DNA of 64,000 bases. Source: Methylosinus sp. PW1 (GTDB lineage Bacteria; Pseudomonadota; Alphaproteobacteria; Rhizobiales; Beijerinckiaceae). Positions 18,123 to 26,636 of this stretch are shown in pieces. The stretch spans positions 558,001-622,000 of the forward strand of contig NZ_JQNK01000008.1 of NCBI RefSeq assembly GCF_000745215.1, read 5' to 3'. The notes beneath the pieces are model-generated. The model made no database searches. It saw nothing but the letters and a program-made list of their open reading frames with translations, and had not been told where the DNA came from. Position numbers and translations under genes: made by a program. Each line of letters opens with the position of its first letter. Within the stretch, counting starts at the first letter, position 1.

Positions 18123-18545
18123 ATGGCCGAGCCGCCGCGCAAGGAATTCGGCCGCCGCGGAATGGCGCCGCCCATCGTCACCCATGCGCCCAAAGGGCTT
18201 CCCGGCGGCGCTTCTGCATCTCCGTTTCGCAAGCGCACGCTCGCCATCGCCGCGATAGCGGTCGGCTCGCTATCGATCGGCGCGCTGGCGTTGATGGAGA
18301 AGCCGCGGCGCGATTGTCCCGAGGGCGCCGATCCCGAGCGGCAGGATTGCAGCCATTCCAGCAGCCAATCCAGCAGTCACGGCGGCTCGGGCGGACATTC
18401 CTATTCCAGCGGCTCGTCGTCTTCCGCCTCGCATTCTTCCTCTGGCGACAGCGCGTCCGGCCATGCGGGCGGCTCCTCTCTCGGTCATGCCGTCTCATTC
18501 GGCGGTTTCGGCGGCGCCGGCGCTGGCCATGGCGGCGGCTCGTGA
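18123..18545 (+). CDS. Membrane protein with Ser/Gly/His-rich tail (second copy)
   Basis: A 140-residue protein with one membrane helix (RTLAIAAIAVGSLSIGALAL). A Cys-Asp segment follows (PRRDCPEGADPERQDC), then a tail of about 75 residues made almost only of Ser, Gly and His. It is paralogous in layout to the protein at 17206, with RRDC and G-x-DP in common. The stop overlaps the GTG of the ATP-grasp gene, so the two products are made in fixed ratio. YgiB/DUF1190-like proteins hold the same position in other genomes. The hydroxyl- and imidazole-rich tail could bind metal or be a modification target; this is inference. Confidence 0.75.
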   Translation: MAEPPRKEFGRRGMAPPIVTHAPKGLPGGASASPFRKRTLAIAAIAVGSLSIGALALMEKPRRDCPEGADPERQDCSHSSSQSSSHGGSGGHSYSSGSSSSASHSSSGDSASGHAGGSSLGHAVSFGGFGGAGAGHGGGS

Positions 18546-19696
18546 GACGCGAGCTTTCGCCGCCGCGGCCGGACTTCGCCGAGGAGGCGCGCAAAATCGG
18601 CTTTCAATATGCGCAGGCCGATGGCGAGCCCTATTGGGACGAGAGCGCGCGCTATGTTTTCTCCTTGCGCGAGATCGAGGACGATCTCGAGAAAGCGACC
18701 GCCGATCTTTCCGCGCTCAGCGAGGATGTCGTCGCGCGCATCGTGAAAGACGAGCAGGCGCTCGAGCGTCTGCGCATTCCGGATCACGCATGGGGGCTCA
18801 TCGCAGAGAGCTTCGCGCGGCGCGATCCTTCGCTCTATGGGCGTTTCGACTTTTCCTATTCCGGCGAAGGGCCGCCGAAGCTGCTCGAATTTAACGCCGA
18901 CACGCCGACGAGCCTGTTCGAATCCTCCGTCGTGCAATGGTTCTGGCTCGAGCAGATGATCGCGCGCGGCCATTTGCCGACAGGCGCGGATCAGTTCAAT
19001 TCGCTGCATGATCGCCTGATCGCGCGCTGGCGCGAGATCGCCGACGGCGGCCCTGTGCATTTCGCCTGCATGACGCAGAGCGTCGAGGATCGCGGCAATG
19101 TCGCCTATCTCGCCGATTGCGCGACGCAGGCCGGCTCCTGGACCGCGCGCATCGACATGCGCGACATCGGCCTCGCAGGCGAGAGATTCGTCGATCGCCT
19201 GGGACGGCGCGTGGAGCGAATGTTCAAGCTCTATCCCTGGGAATGGATGTTCGCCGACGCTTTCGGCAAATCGGCGGCGATGGGCGCGACGCGTTTCGTC
19301 GAGCCGCCATGGAAGGCGATCGCGTCGAGCAAGGGATTTCTCGCCTATTTGTGGGAGGCGGCGCCGGGCCATCCCAATCTTCTGCCCTGCTTCTTCGAGG
19401 ATGACGCGCGCACCGCGTTTTTGACGCGATATGCGCGCAAGCCGCTCTACTCGCGCGAGGGCGCCAATGTCGCGCTCTACGACGGCGAGACTCTGCTCGC
19501 GCGCACGGATGGCGACTATGGCGGCGAAGGCTTCGTGCGTCAGCAATTATGCGTGTTGCCGAGCTTCGGCGGACGTTATCCCGTGCTCGGCTGCTGGCTC
19601 GTCGGCGGCGAGCCGGCCGGCATGGGCGTGCGCGAGGATGCGTCATTGGTGACGACGGATCGCTCGCGCTTTTTGCCGCATGCGATCATCGATTGA
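18542..19696 (+). CDS. Glutathionylspermidine synthase-like ATP-grasp protein (YgiC/YjfC family)
   Basis: A 384-residue ATP-grasp amide ligase resembling the synthetase half of Gsp synthase but without the amidase domain. Key segments are LLEFNADTPTSLFESSVVQWFW (ATP/substrate region), YPWEWMFADAF, then EPPWKAIASSKGFLAYLW (lysine contacting ATP) and RTDGDYGGEGFVRQ (glycine-rich loop). The start is the GTG at 18542, overlapping the previous stop; earlier in-frame codons are shadowed by the Ser/Gly gene. YgiC/YjfC proteins do not have a settled reaction. Context with DUF350 and a low-complexity membrane protein suggests peptide or amine ligation at the membrane. Confidence 0.88.
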   Translation: MRRELSPPRPDFAEEARKIGFQYAQADGEPYWDESARYVFSLREIEDDLEKATADLSALSEDVVARIVKDEQALERLRIPDHAWGLIAESFARRDPSLYGRFDFSYSGEGPPKLLEFNADTPTSLFESSVVQWFWLEQMIARGHLPTGADQFNSLHDRLIARWREIADGGPVHFACMTQSVEDRGNVAYLADCATQAGSWTARIDMRDIGLAGERFVDRLGRRVERMFKLYPWEWMFADAFGKSAAMGATRFVEPPWKAIASSKGFLAYLWEAAPGHPNLLPCFFEDDARTAFLTRYARKPLYSREGANVALYDGETLLARTDGDYGGEGFVRQQLCVLPSFGGRYPVLGCWLVGGEPAGMGVREDASLVTTDRSRFLPHAIID

Positions 19697-19721
19697 CGCT
19701 TACCCAGTCGGGGCGTACGCT
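19693..19721 (+). promoter_or_regulatory. Candidate sigma-70 promoter for the ferredoxin gene
   Basis: TTGACG (19693-19698), a 17-bp spacer and TACGCT (19716-19721) lie just after the ATP-grasp gene and 35 bp before the ferredoxin ATG. This suggests the ferredoxin is a separate transcription unit. Confidence 0.55.
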
Positions 19722-19756
19722 CTTCCCTGCAAAATAAAAAATAAGGGAGGACGGCC

Positions 19757-20122
19757 ATGCCCGATGTCACCTTCTCCACCCCTCTTCTCCATAAAAATGT
19801 GACGGTCTATGCGGTCGCCGGCGACACGCACACGATACTCGCCGTCGCCGAGGCGAATAAGATTCCGATCCCGCATGATTGCAAGGACGGCGAATGCGGC
19901 TCCTGCCTCATCGAGGTGACGCCGCTCGACGATAAGACCATGGGCGCGACGCTCACCGAGAAGGAGAAAGCGCAGCTGAAATCTATGGGCAAGATCACAG
20001 CGGAGGAGATTTCCCGAGCGGTTGTCGACGACATTCCGCCCAAATATCGGCTCGCCTGCCAATATGTGGTGCGCGACCAGGACATATTGGTGAAATTCAC
20101 CGGAGAGCCCGGCGGCGCCTGA
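19757..20122 (+). CDS. [2Fe-2S] ferredoxin (FdxD-like)
   Basis: A 121-residue plant-type-fold ferredoxin. The cluster ligands are Cys42, Cys47, Cys50 (CKDGECGSC) and Cys101 (RLACQY). An inserted acidic helix between them (residues about 60-92) and the beginning VTFSTPLLHKNVTVYAVAG resemble ferredoxins linked to nitrogen fixation, such as R. capsulatus FdxD. No nif gene lies in the window, so the role is uncertain; it should carry one electron to an unknown reductase. AGGGAGGA precedes the ATG, a strong ribosome site suggesting high expression. A hairpin follows the gene. Confidence 0.88.
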   Translation: MPDVTFSTPLLHKNVTVYAVAGDTHTILAVAEANKIPIPHDCKDGECGSCLIEVTPLDDKTMGATLTEKEKAQLKSMGKITAEEISRAVVDDIPPKYRLACQYVVRDQDILVKFTGEPGGA

Positions 20123-20142
20123 CTCTGAGCCTGAGCGCTTTC

Positions 20143-20171
20143 GATCCAGAGCCGCCGGCCGGCTCTGGATC
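20143..20171 (+). terminator. Terminator-like hairpin after the ferredoxin gene
   Basis: GATCCAGAGCC and GGCTCTGGATC form a perfect 11-bp stem around GCCGGCC, 20 bp past the stop. No U-tract follows, so it may be a repeat or a weak terminator. Confidence 0.5.
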
Positions 20172-20368
20172 AGACGGGCCGACAGCCCCCTCGAGCAGGC
20201 GCCGCGCTATATCGATCCTCGGCGATTTTCCCGCCGCGTCCACCCCATGGCCGCGCCGAAGCCGGCTTCGGCGTAGGCGACGCCGGGGGAACTGGCCTTG
20301 CGTGCGCGCGCATGCTAACAGCGGCCTCCGCGCCCGGAACCTCCGGCGCCCACGCGACAGGAGCGGTC

Positions 20369-21073
20369 ATGTCCGACATTTTCCACGAGGTCGACGAAGA
20401 CGTCCGCCGGGACAAGGCGGCCAACCTCTGGAAGCGCTATCAGACGCCGGTGTTCGTCGGCGCGTTTCTGGTCGTCGTCGCGACGGGCGTCTACAGCTTC
20501 TACGAGAGCAATCGCTTGAAGACGGCCGAGGCCGCCAATCTCCGCTTCGACGCGGCCGCCGCTCTGGCGACCGACGGCAAGGACGCCGAGGCGGTCGCCG
20601 CCTTCGAGGCGCTGGCCAAGGATTCGCCGCGGGGCTACGCCACTCTGGCGCGCATGCGCGCCGCCGAGGGGCTGGCCAAGACCGACAAGGCCAAGGCCGT
20701 CGCCGCCTTCGCCGCCATCGCCGAGGACAAGGGCGTCGACAAGCTGACCCAGCAGGTCGCCAAGCTGCGCGCCGGCGTGCTGCTGCTCGAGCAGGGCGAC
20801 CGCCAGAAGATGGCGGATCTGCTCGGCGAGCTCGTCACCGCCAATGGCCCGTTCCGCTACACGGCGCAGGAGCTCATCGGGCTCGACGCGCTGCAGGACA
20901 GCGATTTCGACGAGGCCGAGCGCGCCTTCAAGGTGATCCTCAATGATCAGGAGGCGCCGCACGCCATGCGCCAGCGCGCCGGCGCCTATAAGGCGCTGCT
21001 GGACGCCGCGCGCGGCTCCGCGCCGCCGGCCGCCAAAGAGCCGGCCGCTTCCGCACCCGCTCCCGCCAAGTAA
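20369..21073 (+). CDS. TPR-like membrane protein upstream of der (YfgM-type)
   Basis: A 234-residue protein from ATG 20369, preceded by AGGAG. A short cytoplasmic N-terminus ([21 protein letters not shown]) leads to one membrane helix ([18 protein letters not shown]). A helical-repeat region of TPR type follows, then an Ala/Pro-rich end. The layout matches YfgM, an ancillary SecYEG/periplasmic chaperone factor in E. coli, and the position immediately before der is conserved. The soluble part would face the periplasm. Exact partners in this organism are unknown. Confidence 0.85.
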   Translation: MSDIFHEVDEDVRRDKAANLWKRYQTPVFVGAFLVVVATGVYSFYESNRLKTAEAANLRFDAAAALATDGKDAEAVAAFEALAKDSPRGYATLARMRAAEGLAKTDKAKAVAAFAAIAEDKGVDKLTQQVAKLRAGVLLLEQGDRQKMADLLGELVTANGPFRYTAQELIGLDALQDSDFDEAERAFKVILNDQEAPHAMRQRAGAYKALLDAARGSAPPAAKEPAASAPAPAK

Positions 21074-21123
21074 GCGCGAGCTTCACAGGCGACGTCGCCG
21101 CGACGTTGGACCAAAGGGCCACA

Positions 21124-22521
21124 ATGTCCTTCACGCTCGCCATCATCGGCCGGCCGAATGTCGGCAAGTCGACTCTGTTCAACCGGCTCGTCGGCAAGAA
21201 GCTCGCGCTCGTCGACGACCGGCCCGGCGTGACGCGCGACCGCCGCGAGGGCGAGGCGCGCCTCGCCGATCTGCGCTTCACCATCATCGACACGGCCGGG
21301 CTCGAGGAAGGCGCCTCCGCCACGCTGGAAGGGCGCATGCGCGCGCAGACCGAGGCGGCGATCGAGACCGCCGACGCCATTCTCTTCATGATCGACGCGC
21401 GCGTCGGCGTGACGCCGGACGATAAATATTTCGCCGATCTGGTGCGCCGCGCCGGCAAGCCCGTCATCCTCGCCGCCAATAAATCGGAAGGGCGCAAGGG
21501 CGAGGCCGGCCTGGTCGAGGCCTATGAGCTCGGCCTCGGCGATCCGGTGCCGCTCTCCGCCGAGCATGGCGAGGGTCTCGGCGAATTCTACGACGCGCTG
21601 CGCGAGGCGCTGCCGGAGGCGACCGCGGATTGGGAAGAGGATGAGGAGACGACGACCGACATCGCCGTCTCGGCCGATGAGGACGGCAGCGAGGTCGATC
21701 CCACCAAGCCACTGCGCATCGCCGTGGTCGGGCGGCCCAACGCCGGCAAATCGACGCTGATCAATCGGCTGCTCGGCGAGGACCGCCTGCTCACCGGGCC
21801 GGAGGCGGGCATCACCCGCGACAGCATTTCCGTGCCTTTCCGCTGGCGCGACCGCGATATGAAGCTTTTCGACACCGCCGGCCTGCGCAAGCGCGCCAAG
21901 GTCGTCGATAAGCTGGAGAAGCTCGCCGGCGCCGATGCGCTGCGCGCCGTGCGCTTCTCGGAGGTGGTCGTGCTGCTGCTCGACTCGGCCATTCCGTTCG
22001 AGAAGCAGGATTTGACCATCGCCGATCTCGCCGCGCGCGAGGGCAGGGCGGTGGTCATTGCGCTCGGCAAATGGGATGCGGTGGACGATCCGGGAACGCG
22101 CCTCGGCAAGCTGCGCGAGGAGGCCGAGCGCCTGCTGCCGCAGATCAAAGGCGCGCCGGTCGTGGCCGTCTCGGGCGTGACCGGCTATGGGCTCGATAAG
22201 CTCATGCGCGCCATTCTCGATGTGCATGAAGTCTGGAACCGCCGCATTTCGACGGCGCGGCTCAATCGCTGGCTCGAGAGCGCGATCGACGAGACGCCGC
22301 CGCCGGCGGTCTCCGGCCGGCGCATCAAGATCCGCTATATGACGCAGGCCAAGGCGCGGCCGCCGCATTTCATCCTGTTCGGCAATCAGCTCGACGAGCT
22401 GCCGACGAGCTATCAGCGCTTTCTCACCAATGGATTGCGCCGCGCCTTCGATCTGCCCGGCACGCCGATCCGCATTTCCGCGCGCTCGGGCGAGAATCCG
22501 TTCGACAAGGGGAGGAAGTAG
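21124..22521 (+). CDS. der: Ribosome-associated GTPase Der (EngA)
   Basis: Essential double-GTPase for 50S ribosome maturation. The 465-residue protein starts at ATG 21124. It has P-loop GRPNVGKST at residues 9-17 and a second GRPNAGKST near residue 204. Switch and G3 motifs are DTAGLEEG and DTAGLRKR, with the acidic linker EEDEETTTD between the two G domains. A KH-like domain occupies the C-terminus (from about residue 380). An in-frame TTG at 21106 is a less likely start. It follows the TPR membrane gene by 50 bp and is probably co-transcribed. Confidence 0.97.
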   Translation: MSFTLAIIGRPNVGKSTLFNRLVGKKLALVDDRPGVTRDRREGEARLADLRFTIIDTAGLEEGASATLEGRMRAQTEAAIETADAILFMIDARVGVTPDDKYFADLVRRAGKPVILAANKSEGRKGEAGLVEAYELGLGDPVPLSAEHGEGLGEFYDALREALPEATADWEEDEETTTDIAVSADEDGSEVDPTKPLRIAVVGRPNAGKSTLINRLLGEDRLLTGPEAGITRDSISVPFRWRDRDMKLFDTAGLRKRAKVVDKLEKLAGADALRAVRFSEVVVLLLDSAIPFEKQDLTIADLAAREGRAVVIALGKWDAVDDPGTRLGKLREEAERLLPQIKGAPVVAVSGVTGYGLDKLMRAILDVHEVWNRRISTARLNRWLESAIDETPPPAVSGRRIKIRYMTQAKARPPHFILFGNQLDELPTSYQRFLTNGLRRAFDLPGTPIRISARSGENPFDKGRK

Positions 22522-22531
22522 GCCGACGGCT

Positions 22532-22816
22532 TCATTCGCCGCGCTTCTTTGTCGCGAGAGGAGACTTCGCCGGCGCCTCGACGATCAGCTCGGTCGCCTG
22601 ATCTCTCCTGAATTGCTCGGGGCGCGTGATGGGGGTCAGCACAGGCCAAAAATCATAGGCGCCCGGCTTCGTCGGATCGGCGGAGCCCCGGTCGCCACGC
22701 TCCGAGCGGCCGACTGGCGGCAGGGTGAGCAGCGCGCCGAAAAGGGCGAGCGTCAAATCGAGCTCGCTCAGCAGAATGGCGGAAATGATGCGGGCGTGTC
22801 TTCGGAAGAATTGCAT
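22532..22816 (-). CDS. Hypothetical small membrane-anchored protein
   Basis: A 94-residue protein from ATG 22814-22816 with an amphipathic/hydrophobic N-terminus (RIISAILLSELDLTLALFGALLTL). The remainder is polar and Pro-rich, without cysteines. I do not recognise a family. It lies 17 bp after the next membrane protein gene on the minus strand and convergent to der. The two minus-strand genes may form a small operon. Longer upstream frames are Arg-rich and unlikely to be coding. Confidence 0.55.
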   Translation of the reverse strand: MQFFRRHARIISAILLSELDLTLALFGALLTLPPVGRSERGDRGSADPTKPGAYDFWPVLTPITRPEQFRRDQATELIVEAPAKSPLATKKRGE

Positions 22817-22833
22817 GTTCGGTTCGCGCGCTC

Positions 22834-23595
22834 TCAGCGCCCACTCTCTGAAATGTCGCTTTTGACGAAATGGCTCTGTGCGAGCTGGACGACAACGCCG
22901 GCGCCGACGGCGAGGACTGCTCCGTAAATTTCTTCCGGCGAGCCGGAGAGCAGCGTTGCGCCGACCACGACGCAAAACAGGACATAGCCCGGGTTGCGAA
23001 TGATAGCGCTGAGGGTACGTCCGAGTTTTCGATATGGGGGCGCATCATCGATTATCGAAGCTGCCGTTCCGACGTTCTCCGCGCCGCGTGCGGTTTCGAT
23101 GCGCGTCGCTATGATCTCCACGAGCCGCGCCGTGTCTATGCCGAGGGGCATAGCGGGCAGGAAAATTTCTTGCGGCAGTCGGCGATCACATCGGGCGATC
23201 CAGTTCCAGAAACCGTTGCGCAGAAAGCGTCGCGTCGCGACAGGCGTCAGTCGCAGCGTCCACCATTCGCGTCCGCCATGCTTCGTCCGGGAGATCGATT
23301 CGAAGTCCCGCCAGGGCAGGAGCTCGTCGGATACGGAGGGATAGACCAAGCCCTTCGCATCGATGATGAGGGCGGGAGATCGGTCGAGCAGCTTTCCGAA
23401 CGCCGAGAGCGTCACCCCGCCGCAAAATAGCGCGCCGATCGCCGCCAGCGTCATGACGACGAGACCGAATCGTCCCGAGAACAGCACGGAGACGCTGGCG
23501 ATGGTCAATCCGGCGGCGAGCAGAGCGCGGCCCCAAAGGTCGCCGCCGCGCAAATATCGCGCTTCGATCCTGCAATGATTTGGCGTCTGACCCAT
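22834..23595 (-). CDS. Hypothetical membrane protein with PH-like region
   Basis: A 253-residue protein from ATG 23593-23595. Two N-terminal membrane helices (LLAAGLTIASVSVLFSGRFG and VMTLAAIGALFCGGVTLS) precede a soluble part reading LIIDAKGLVYPSVSDELLPWRDFESI, a pattern seen in membrane-linked PH-like proteins such as the STM3941 family. A further hydrophobic stretch near the C-terminus (YVLFCVVVGATLLSG) gives a third or fourth segment. Function unknown. It is probably co-transcribed with the small protein downstream. Upstream codons to 23781 overlap the J-domain gene and are not part of it. Confidence 0.65.
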   Translation of the reverse strand: MGQTPNHCRIEARYLRGGDLWGRALLAAGLTIASVSVLFSGRFGLVVMTLAAIGALFCGGVTLSAFGKLLDRSPALIIDAKGLVYPSVSDELLPWRDFESISRTKHGGREWWTLRLTPVATRRFLRNGFWNWIARCDRRLPQEIFLPAMPLGIDTARLVEIIATRIETARGAENVGTAASIIDDAPPYRKLGRTLSAIIRNPGYVLFCVVVGATLLSGSPEEIYGAVLAVGAGVVVQLAQSHFVKSDISESGR

Positions 23596-23677
23596 CGCCG
23601 CCTCCGGGACTTGCAATGGAGGCAGACTACAACGATCGCTGCTTTCCGGGAACGGAAATCGGTCGCCCCGCGCTCCC

Positions 23678-24157
23678 TCAGCTCGCCCCTTCGAACTGCG
23701 CCAGCAGCGCGTCGCGCGCCTCGGCGATGCGGCGGTAGTCCTCCGCGCTGCCGCCGGCGTCGGGATGGGCGGTCTTGGCAAGGCGGCGGAAGGCGGATTT
23801 GATCTCGGCCGGCTCCAGCGCGCCTTCCAGAGGCAATTCCAGCGTCTCGCGATGCTCCTGATTGTCGTCCTCGTCGAAATTGAACATCTTCTGGAAGGCG
23901 GCGCGCTGCTTGCGGCCCTCTAAGCGCAGCTCGACCTGATCTTCCTTCCAGCGTTGGAGCGACATCACGAAGCAGGCGCCGAAAGCGATGCGGCCCTGCG
24001 TCTCCAATTCGTCCAGGCTGAACGGACCCACCACATCATAGGGCGATGCGAGACAGGCCATGCGGACGCCGTCGACGATCTCCACGCGGCCGATCGTGAC
24101 CTTGTCGGATACGCCGAGCGAGCCGTTCCAGACGACCCAGTCCAATTGATCCGCCAT
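23678..24157 (-). CDS. J-domain-containing protein
   Basis: A 159-residue protein from ATG 24155-24157; a GTG at 24166 is possible. The C-terminal 60 residues form a J domain: EIKSAFRRLAKTAHPDAGG with the HPD tripeptide, then DYRRIAEARDALLAQ. HPD stimulates DnaK ATPase. The N-terminal 95 residues (DQLDWVVWNGSLGV..., ELETQGRIAFGACFVMS) are an alphaproteobacterial extension of unknown role, probably the client or partner contact. No Gly/Phe or zinc region is present, so it is a type III J protein. Cytoplasmic. Confidence 0.88.
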   Translation of the reverse strand: MADQLDWVVWNGSLGVSDKVTIGRVEIVDGVRMACLASPYDVVGPFSLDELETQGRIAFGACFVMSLQRWKEDQVELRLEGRKQRAAFQKMFNFDEDDNQEHRETLELPLEGALEPAEIKSAFRRLAKTAHPDAGGSAEDYRRIAEARDALLAQFEGAS

Positions 24158-24311
24158 TCGGTCCACTCTCGTGCCGTCGGGCGCCCCGTCGCTTTTGTGC
24201 GAAAGGGGCCGCCGTATTCGTACAATCTCAGGTTACATGCAGTTTCGAAGCCAATATCGCGCTGCAGCACGGTTTTGACGCGCCGTCCCCAGCCAAACGC
24301 CCGATTGGCGC

Positions 24312-24342
24312 TTGGCAAGCGGTAATTTCAAATTATTCTAAA
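24312..24342 (+). promoter_or_regulatory. Candidate promoter with Irr-like box for rubrerythrin
   Basis: TTGGCA (24312-24317), 16 bp and TATTCT (24334-24339) form a promoter. Overlapping the -10 is an imperfect palindrome at 24326-24342, TTTCAAATTATTCTAAA, similar to the iron control element of Irr (TTTAGAA-type half-sites). One half-site is intact and the other matches 5 of 7. Iron or peroxide control is inferred. Confidence 0.4.
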
Positions 24343-24411
24343 CAAGGGCGTTCCGACTGGCCGTCGGGACAGCGGGCGTCCCCATGAGAGTACATCCAAG
24401 GAGCTTTAGTC

Positions 24412-24831
24412 ATGGCTACGCTCAAGGGCACCAAGACCGAACAGAATCTGAAGGATGCGTTTGCCGGCGAGTCTCAGGCGAACCGCCGCTATCTCTATTT
24501 CGCTCAAAAGGCCGATATCGAGGGCCATAATGACGTCGCGACCGTGTTTCGCTCCACCGCCGAGGGCGAGACGGGCCATGCCCATGGCCATCTCGAATTT
24601 CTCGAGGTGGTGGGCGACCCCGCGACCGGCCTGCCGATCGGCAAGACCGAGGACAATCTGAAGGCCGCCGTCGCCGGCGAGACGCATGAATATACGGATA
24701 TGTATCCGGGCTTCGCGCGCTCGGCCCGCGAGGAAGGCTTCGAGGAGATCGCCGATTGGTTCGAGACGCTGGCCAAGGCCGAGCGCTCGCACGCCGGCCG
24801 CTTCCAGAAGGCGCTCGACGAGCTGAAGTAA
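24412..24831 (+). CDS. Rubrerythrin (erythrin domain only)
   Basis: A 139-residue diiron four-helix protein lacking the C-terminal rubredoxin domain. Ligand helices are visible: [52 protein letters not shown] and [14 protein letters not shown], with paired Glu/His residues. Rubrerythrins reduce H2O2 using electrons from a rubredoxin or ferredoxin. AAGGAG lies eight bases before the ATG. The following genes (CCG Fe-S protein and DUF3501) form a recurrent cluster with erythrin-type rubrerythrin, suggesting they supply or process electrons. The upstream Irr-like site suggests iron or peroxide regulation. Confidence 0.93.
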   Translation: MATLKGTKTEQNLKDAFAGESQANRRYLYFAQKADIEGHNDVATVFRSTAEGETGHAHGHLEFLEVVGDPATGLPIGKTEDNLKAAVAGETHEYTDMYPGFARSAREEGFEEIADWFETLAKAERSHAGRFQKALDELK

Positions 24832-24852
24832 GCGGGCATCGCGAGACGCCGG

Positions 24853-25032
24853 CCGTCATGGCCGGGCCTGTCCCGGCCATCCACGCCGAGGAGCCGAGAA
24901 AACCAAAAGAGAGCGCCCGCCATCGATTTCATCCCCCGGCGGGCGCGCTCCCCGAGGCTTCGGCCTCACGCCAAACCACTGAGACGCTTCAACGTCTTGG
25001 CGTGGATGGCCGGGACAAGCCCGGCCATGACG
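24853..25032. repeat. REP-like inverted pair (REPIN-type)
   Basis: A 33-bp unit containing ATGGCCGGGCCTGTCCCGGC lies at 24853-24886 and recurs in inverted orientation at 25000-25032 with one base difference (GGGACAAGCCCGGCCAT). The two face each other across about 113 bp. This is the layout of REPIN doublets. The 302-bp gap between rubrerythrin and the Fe-S gene holds no gene otherwise. Confidence 0.75.
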
Positions 25033-25133
25033 TCGCGTGGGCGAGGAGAATGTGGGTAATCAATAGCTGTGCGCGGGGAGAGGGAGTGATGCGCCCGGAA
25101 CCTACGAGCACATCGGAATAATTCGACCAGGGC

Positions 25134-26483
25134 ATGGAAGCGATGAGAGAAGGCGGGCTCGAGGCGCCCTTCCGGCGTCCATTGGATTGGGAAAATCCAG
25201 ATTTCTACGACGAGGCGAAGCTCGACGCCGAAATGCGCCGCGTGCTGGATATTTGTCACGGCTGCCGGCGCTGCTTCAATCTCTGCGATTCCTTTCCGCG
25301 CCTGTTCGATCTCGTCGACGAGTCGGCGAAAGGCGAAGTCGAGACCGTCGCCAGCGTGGATTTCAAAAAGGTCGTGGACGCCTGCACGCTCTGCGACATG
25401 TGCTTTCTGACCAAATGCCCCTATGTGCCGCCGCATGAGTTCGATCTCGATTTTCCGCATCTGATGCTGCGCTATCGCGCCGTCGAGGCGAAGAAGACGG
25501 GCGTCGGTTTCGCGGATCGCCAGCTCGCCGAGACCGACCGCAATGGCGCATTGGCGACGAAGATCGCGCCGCTCGCCAATTGGGCGACGGATCGCGCGCA
25601 TACGGCGGCGCGCAATGCGCTGGAGAAAGTCGCCGGTCTGCATCACGAAGCCTTGCTGCCGAAATATTCGAAGAAGACGCTGGCCGCGCTCGCGAAGGAG
25701 CTGCCCGTCGAGGTGAATAGAGAGGCGCCGGGTTTTGGCCGCAAGGCGGTGATCTACGCCACCTGTTTCGGCGAATATAATGATCCCGGCGTCGGACTCG
25801 CGGCGCGCGCGGTGCTCGCCAAAAATGGCGTCGAGACGGAGATTCTGCACCCGCATTGCTGCGGCATGCCATTGCTCGAGCAGGGGCTCATCGGCGAGGT
25901 CGCGGCCTCGGCGAAGCAAGTGGCGGCCGCTTTCGAGCCATGGATCGACAAGGGCTATGACATTATCGCGCTGGTTCCCTCCTGCGCGCTGATGCTGAAA
26001 TTCGAATGGCCGCTGATCGTCACCGATAATCCAAAAGTGAAGCGCCTCGCCGCCTCCACCTTTGATCTCAGCGAATATATCGTCGGCATCTCGCGCAAGG
26101 AGGGGCTGGCGGAAGGGCTGTCGCCGATCGAAGGCGGCGTCGCTTTCCATGTCTCCTGCCATTCGCGCGCGCAGAATATCGGGCGGAAGGGCGCCGAGCT
26201 CTTGAGTCTCATCCCGCAGGCGGATGTCGCCGTCATCGAGCGCTGCTCGGGCCATGGCGGCGCCTGGGGCTATAAGACGGCGAATTTCGAGACGGCGCTG
26301 AAGGTCGGCAAGCCGGTGGCGCGGCAGGCGCAATCTTCTGGCAAAGCCTATATCGTCTCCGAATGTCCGCTCTCCGGTCCGCATATCGCGCAGGGAATGG
26401 AGCGGCTGGACGCGGAGGCGAAAAAGCCCGAGCTTCTCGCCCATCCGATCGAGCTGATCGCGCGGGCCTATGGGGTGAAGTGA
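25134..26483 (+). CDS. CCG-domain Fe-S protein, GlpC/heterodisulfide-reductase-related
   Basis: A 449-residue protein. Two 4Fe-4S motifs near the N-terminus read CHGCRRCFNLCDSFP and CTLCDMCFLTKCPY, the GlpC-like electron-transfer module. Two CCG cysteine-rich domains follow: PHCCGMPLLEQG near residue 240 and HVSCHSRAQN... to RCSGHGGAWG near residues 340-370. Such proteins pass electrons between carriers or bind non-cubane clusters. It is located between rubrerythrin and DUF3501, and this trio is widespread, so it is inferred to feed or receive electrons for rubrerythrin. Soluble, no signal peptide. Either of two close ATGs (25134, 25143) may be used. Confidence 0.88.
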   Translation: MEAMREGGLEAPFRRPLDWENPDFYDEAKLDAEMRRVLDICHGCRRCFNLCDSFPRLFDLVDESAKGEVETVASVDFKKVVDACTLCDMCFLTKCPYVPPHEFDLDFPHLMLRYRAVEAKKTGVGFADRQLAETDRNGALATKIAPLANWATDRAHTAARNALEKVAGLHHEALLPKYSKKTLAALAKELPVEVNREAPGFGRKAVIYATCFGEYNDPGVGLAARAVLAKNGVETEILHPHCCGMPLLEQGLIGEVAASAKQVAAAFEPWIDKGYDIIALVPSCALMLKFEWPLIVTDNPKVKRLAASTFDLSEYIVGISRKEGLAEGLSPIEGGVAFHVSCHSRAQNIGRKGAELLSLIPQADVAVIERCSGHGGAWGYKTANFETALKVGKPVARQAQSSGKAYIVSECPLSGPHIAQGMERLDAEAKKPELLAHPIELIARAYGVK

Positions 26484-26484
26484 G

Positions 26485-26608
26485 GCCCCCTCCCTCACCC
26501 TCCCCCGCTGGCGCGGGAGAGGGAAGCGGCTGGCGTCTCGCGAAGCTTCGATGAAGGGCCGAATCTGCTCCCTCTCCCGCGAAGCGGGGGAGGGCCGGGG
26601 AGGGGGCT
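26485..26608. repeat. Intergenic palindromic repeat, family A
   Basis: The left arm begins CCCCCTCCCTCACCCTCCCC and the right arm ends GGGGGAGGGCCGGGGAGGGG. Together they form a 124-bp imperfect inverted repeat with small GCGGGAGAGGGA / TCCCTCTCCCGC sub-arms. Other copies are at 37435-37557 and 57836-57957. It lies between the Fe-S gene and DUF3501 and could form an mRNA hairpin. Confidence 0.85.
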
Positions 26609-26636
26609 CGCGCAGCTTGAAGAATTGGAGCGATCA

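Noticed and set aside
24853..25032. CRISPR repeat
   Set aside because: Only two units, inverted relative to each other, and self-palindromic; this fits a REP/REPIN doublet.
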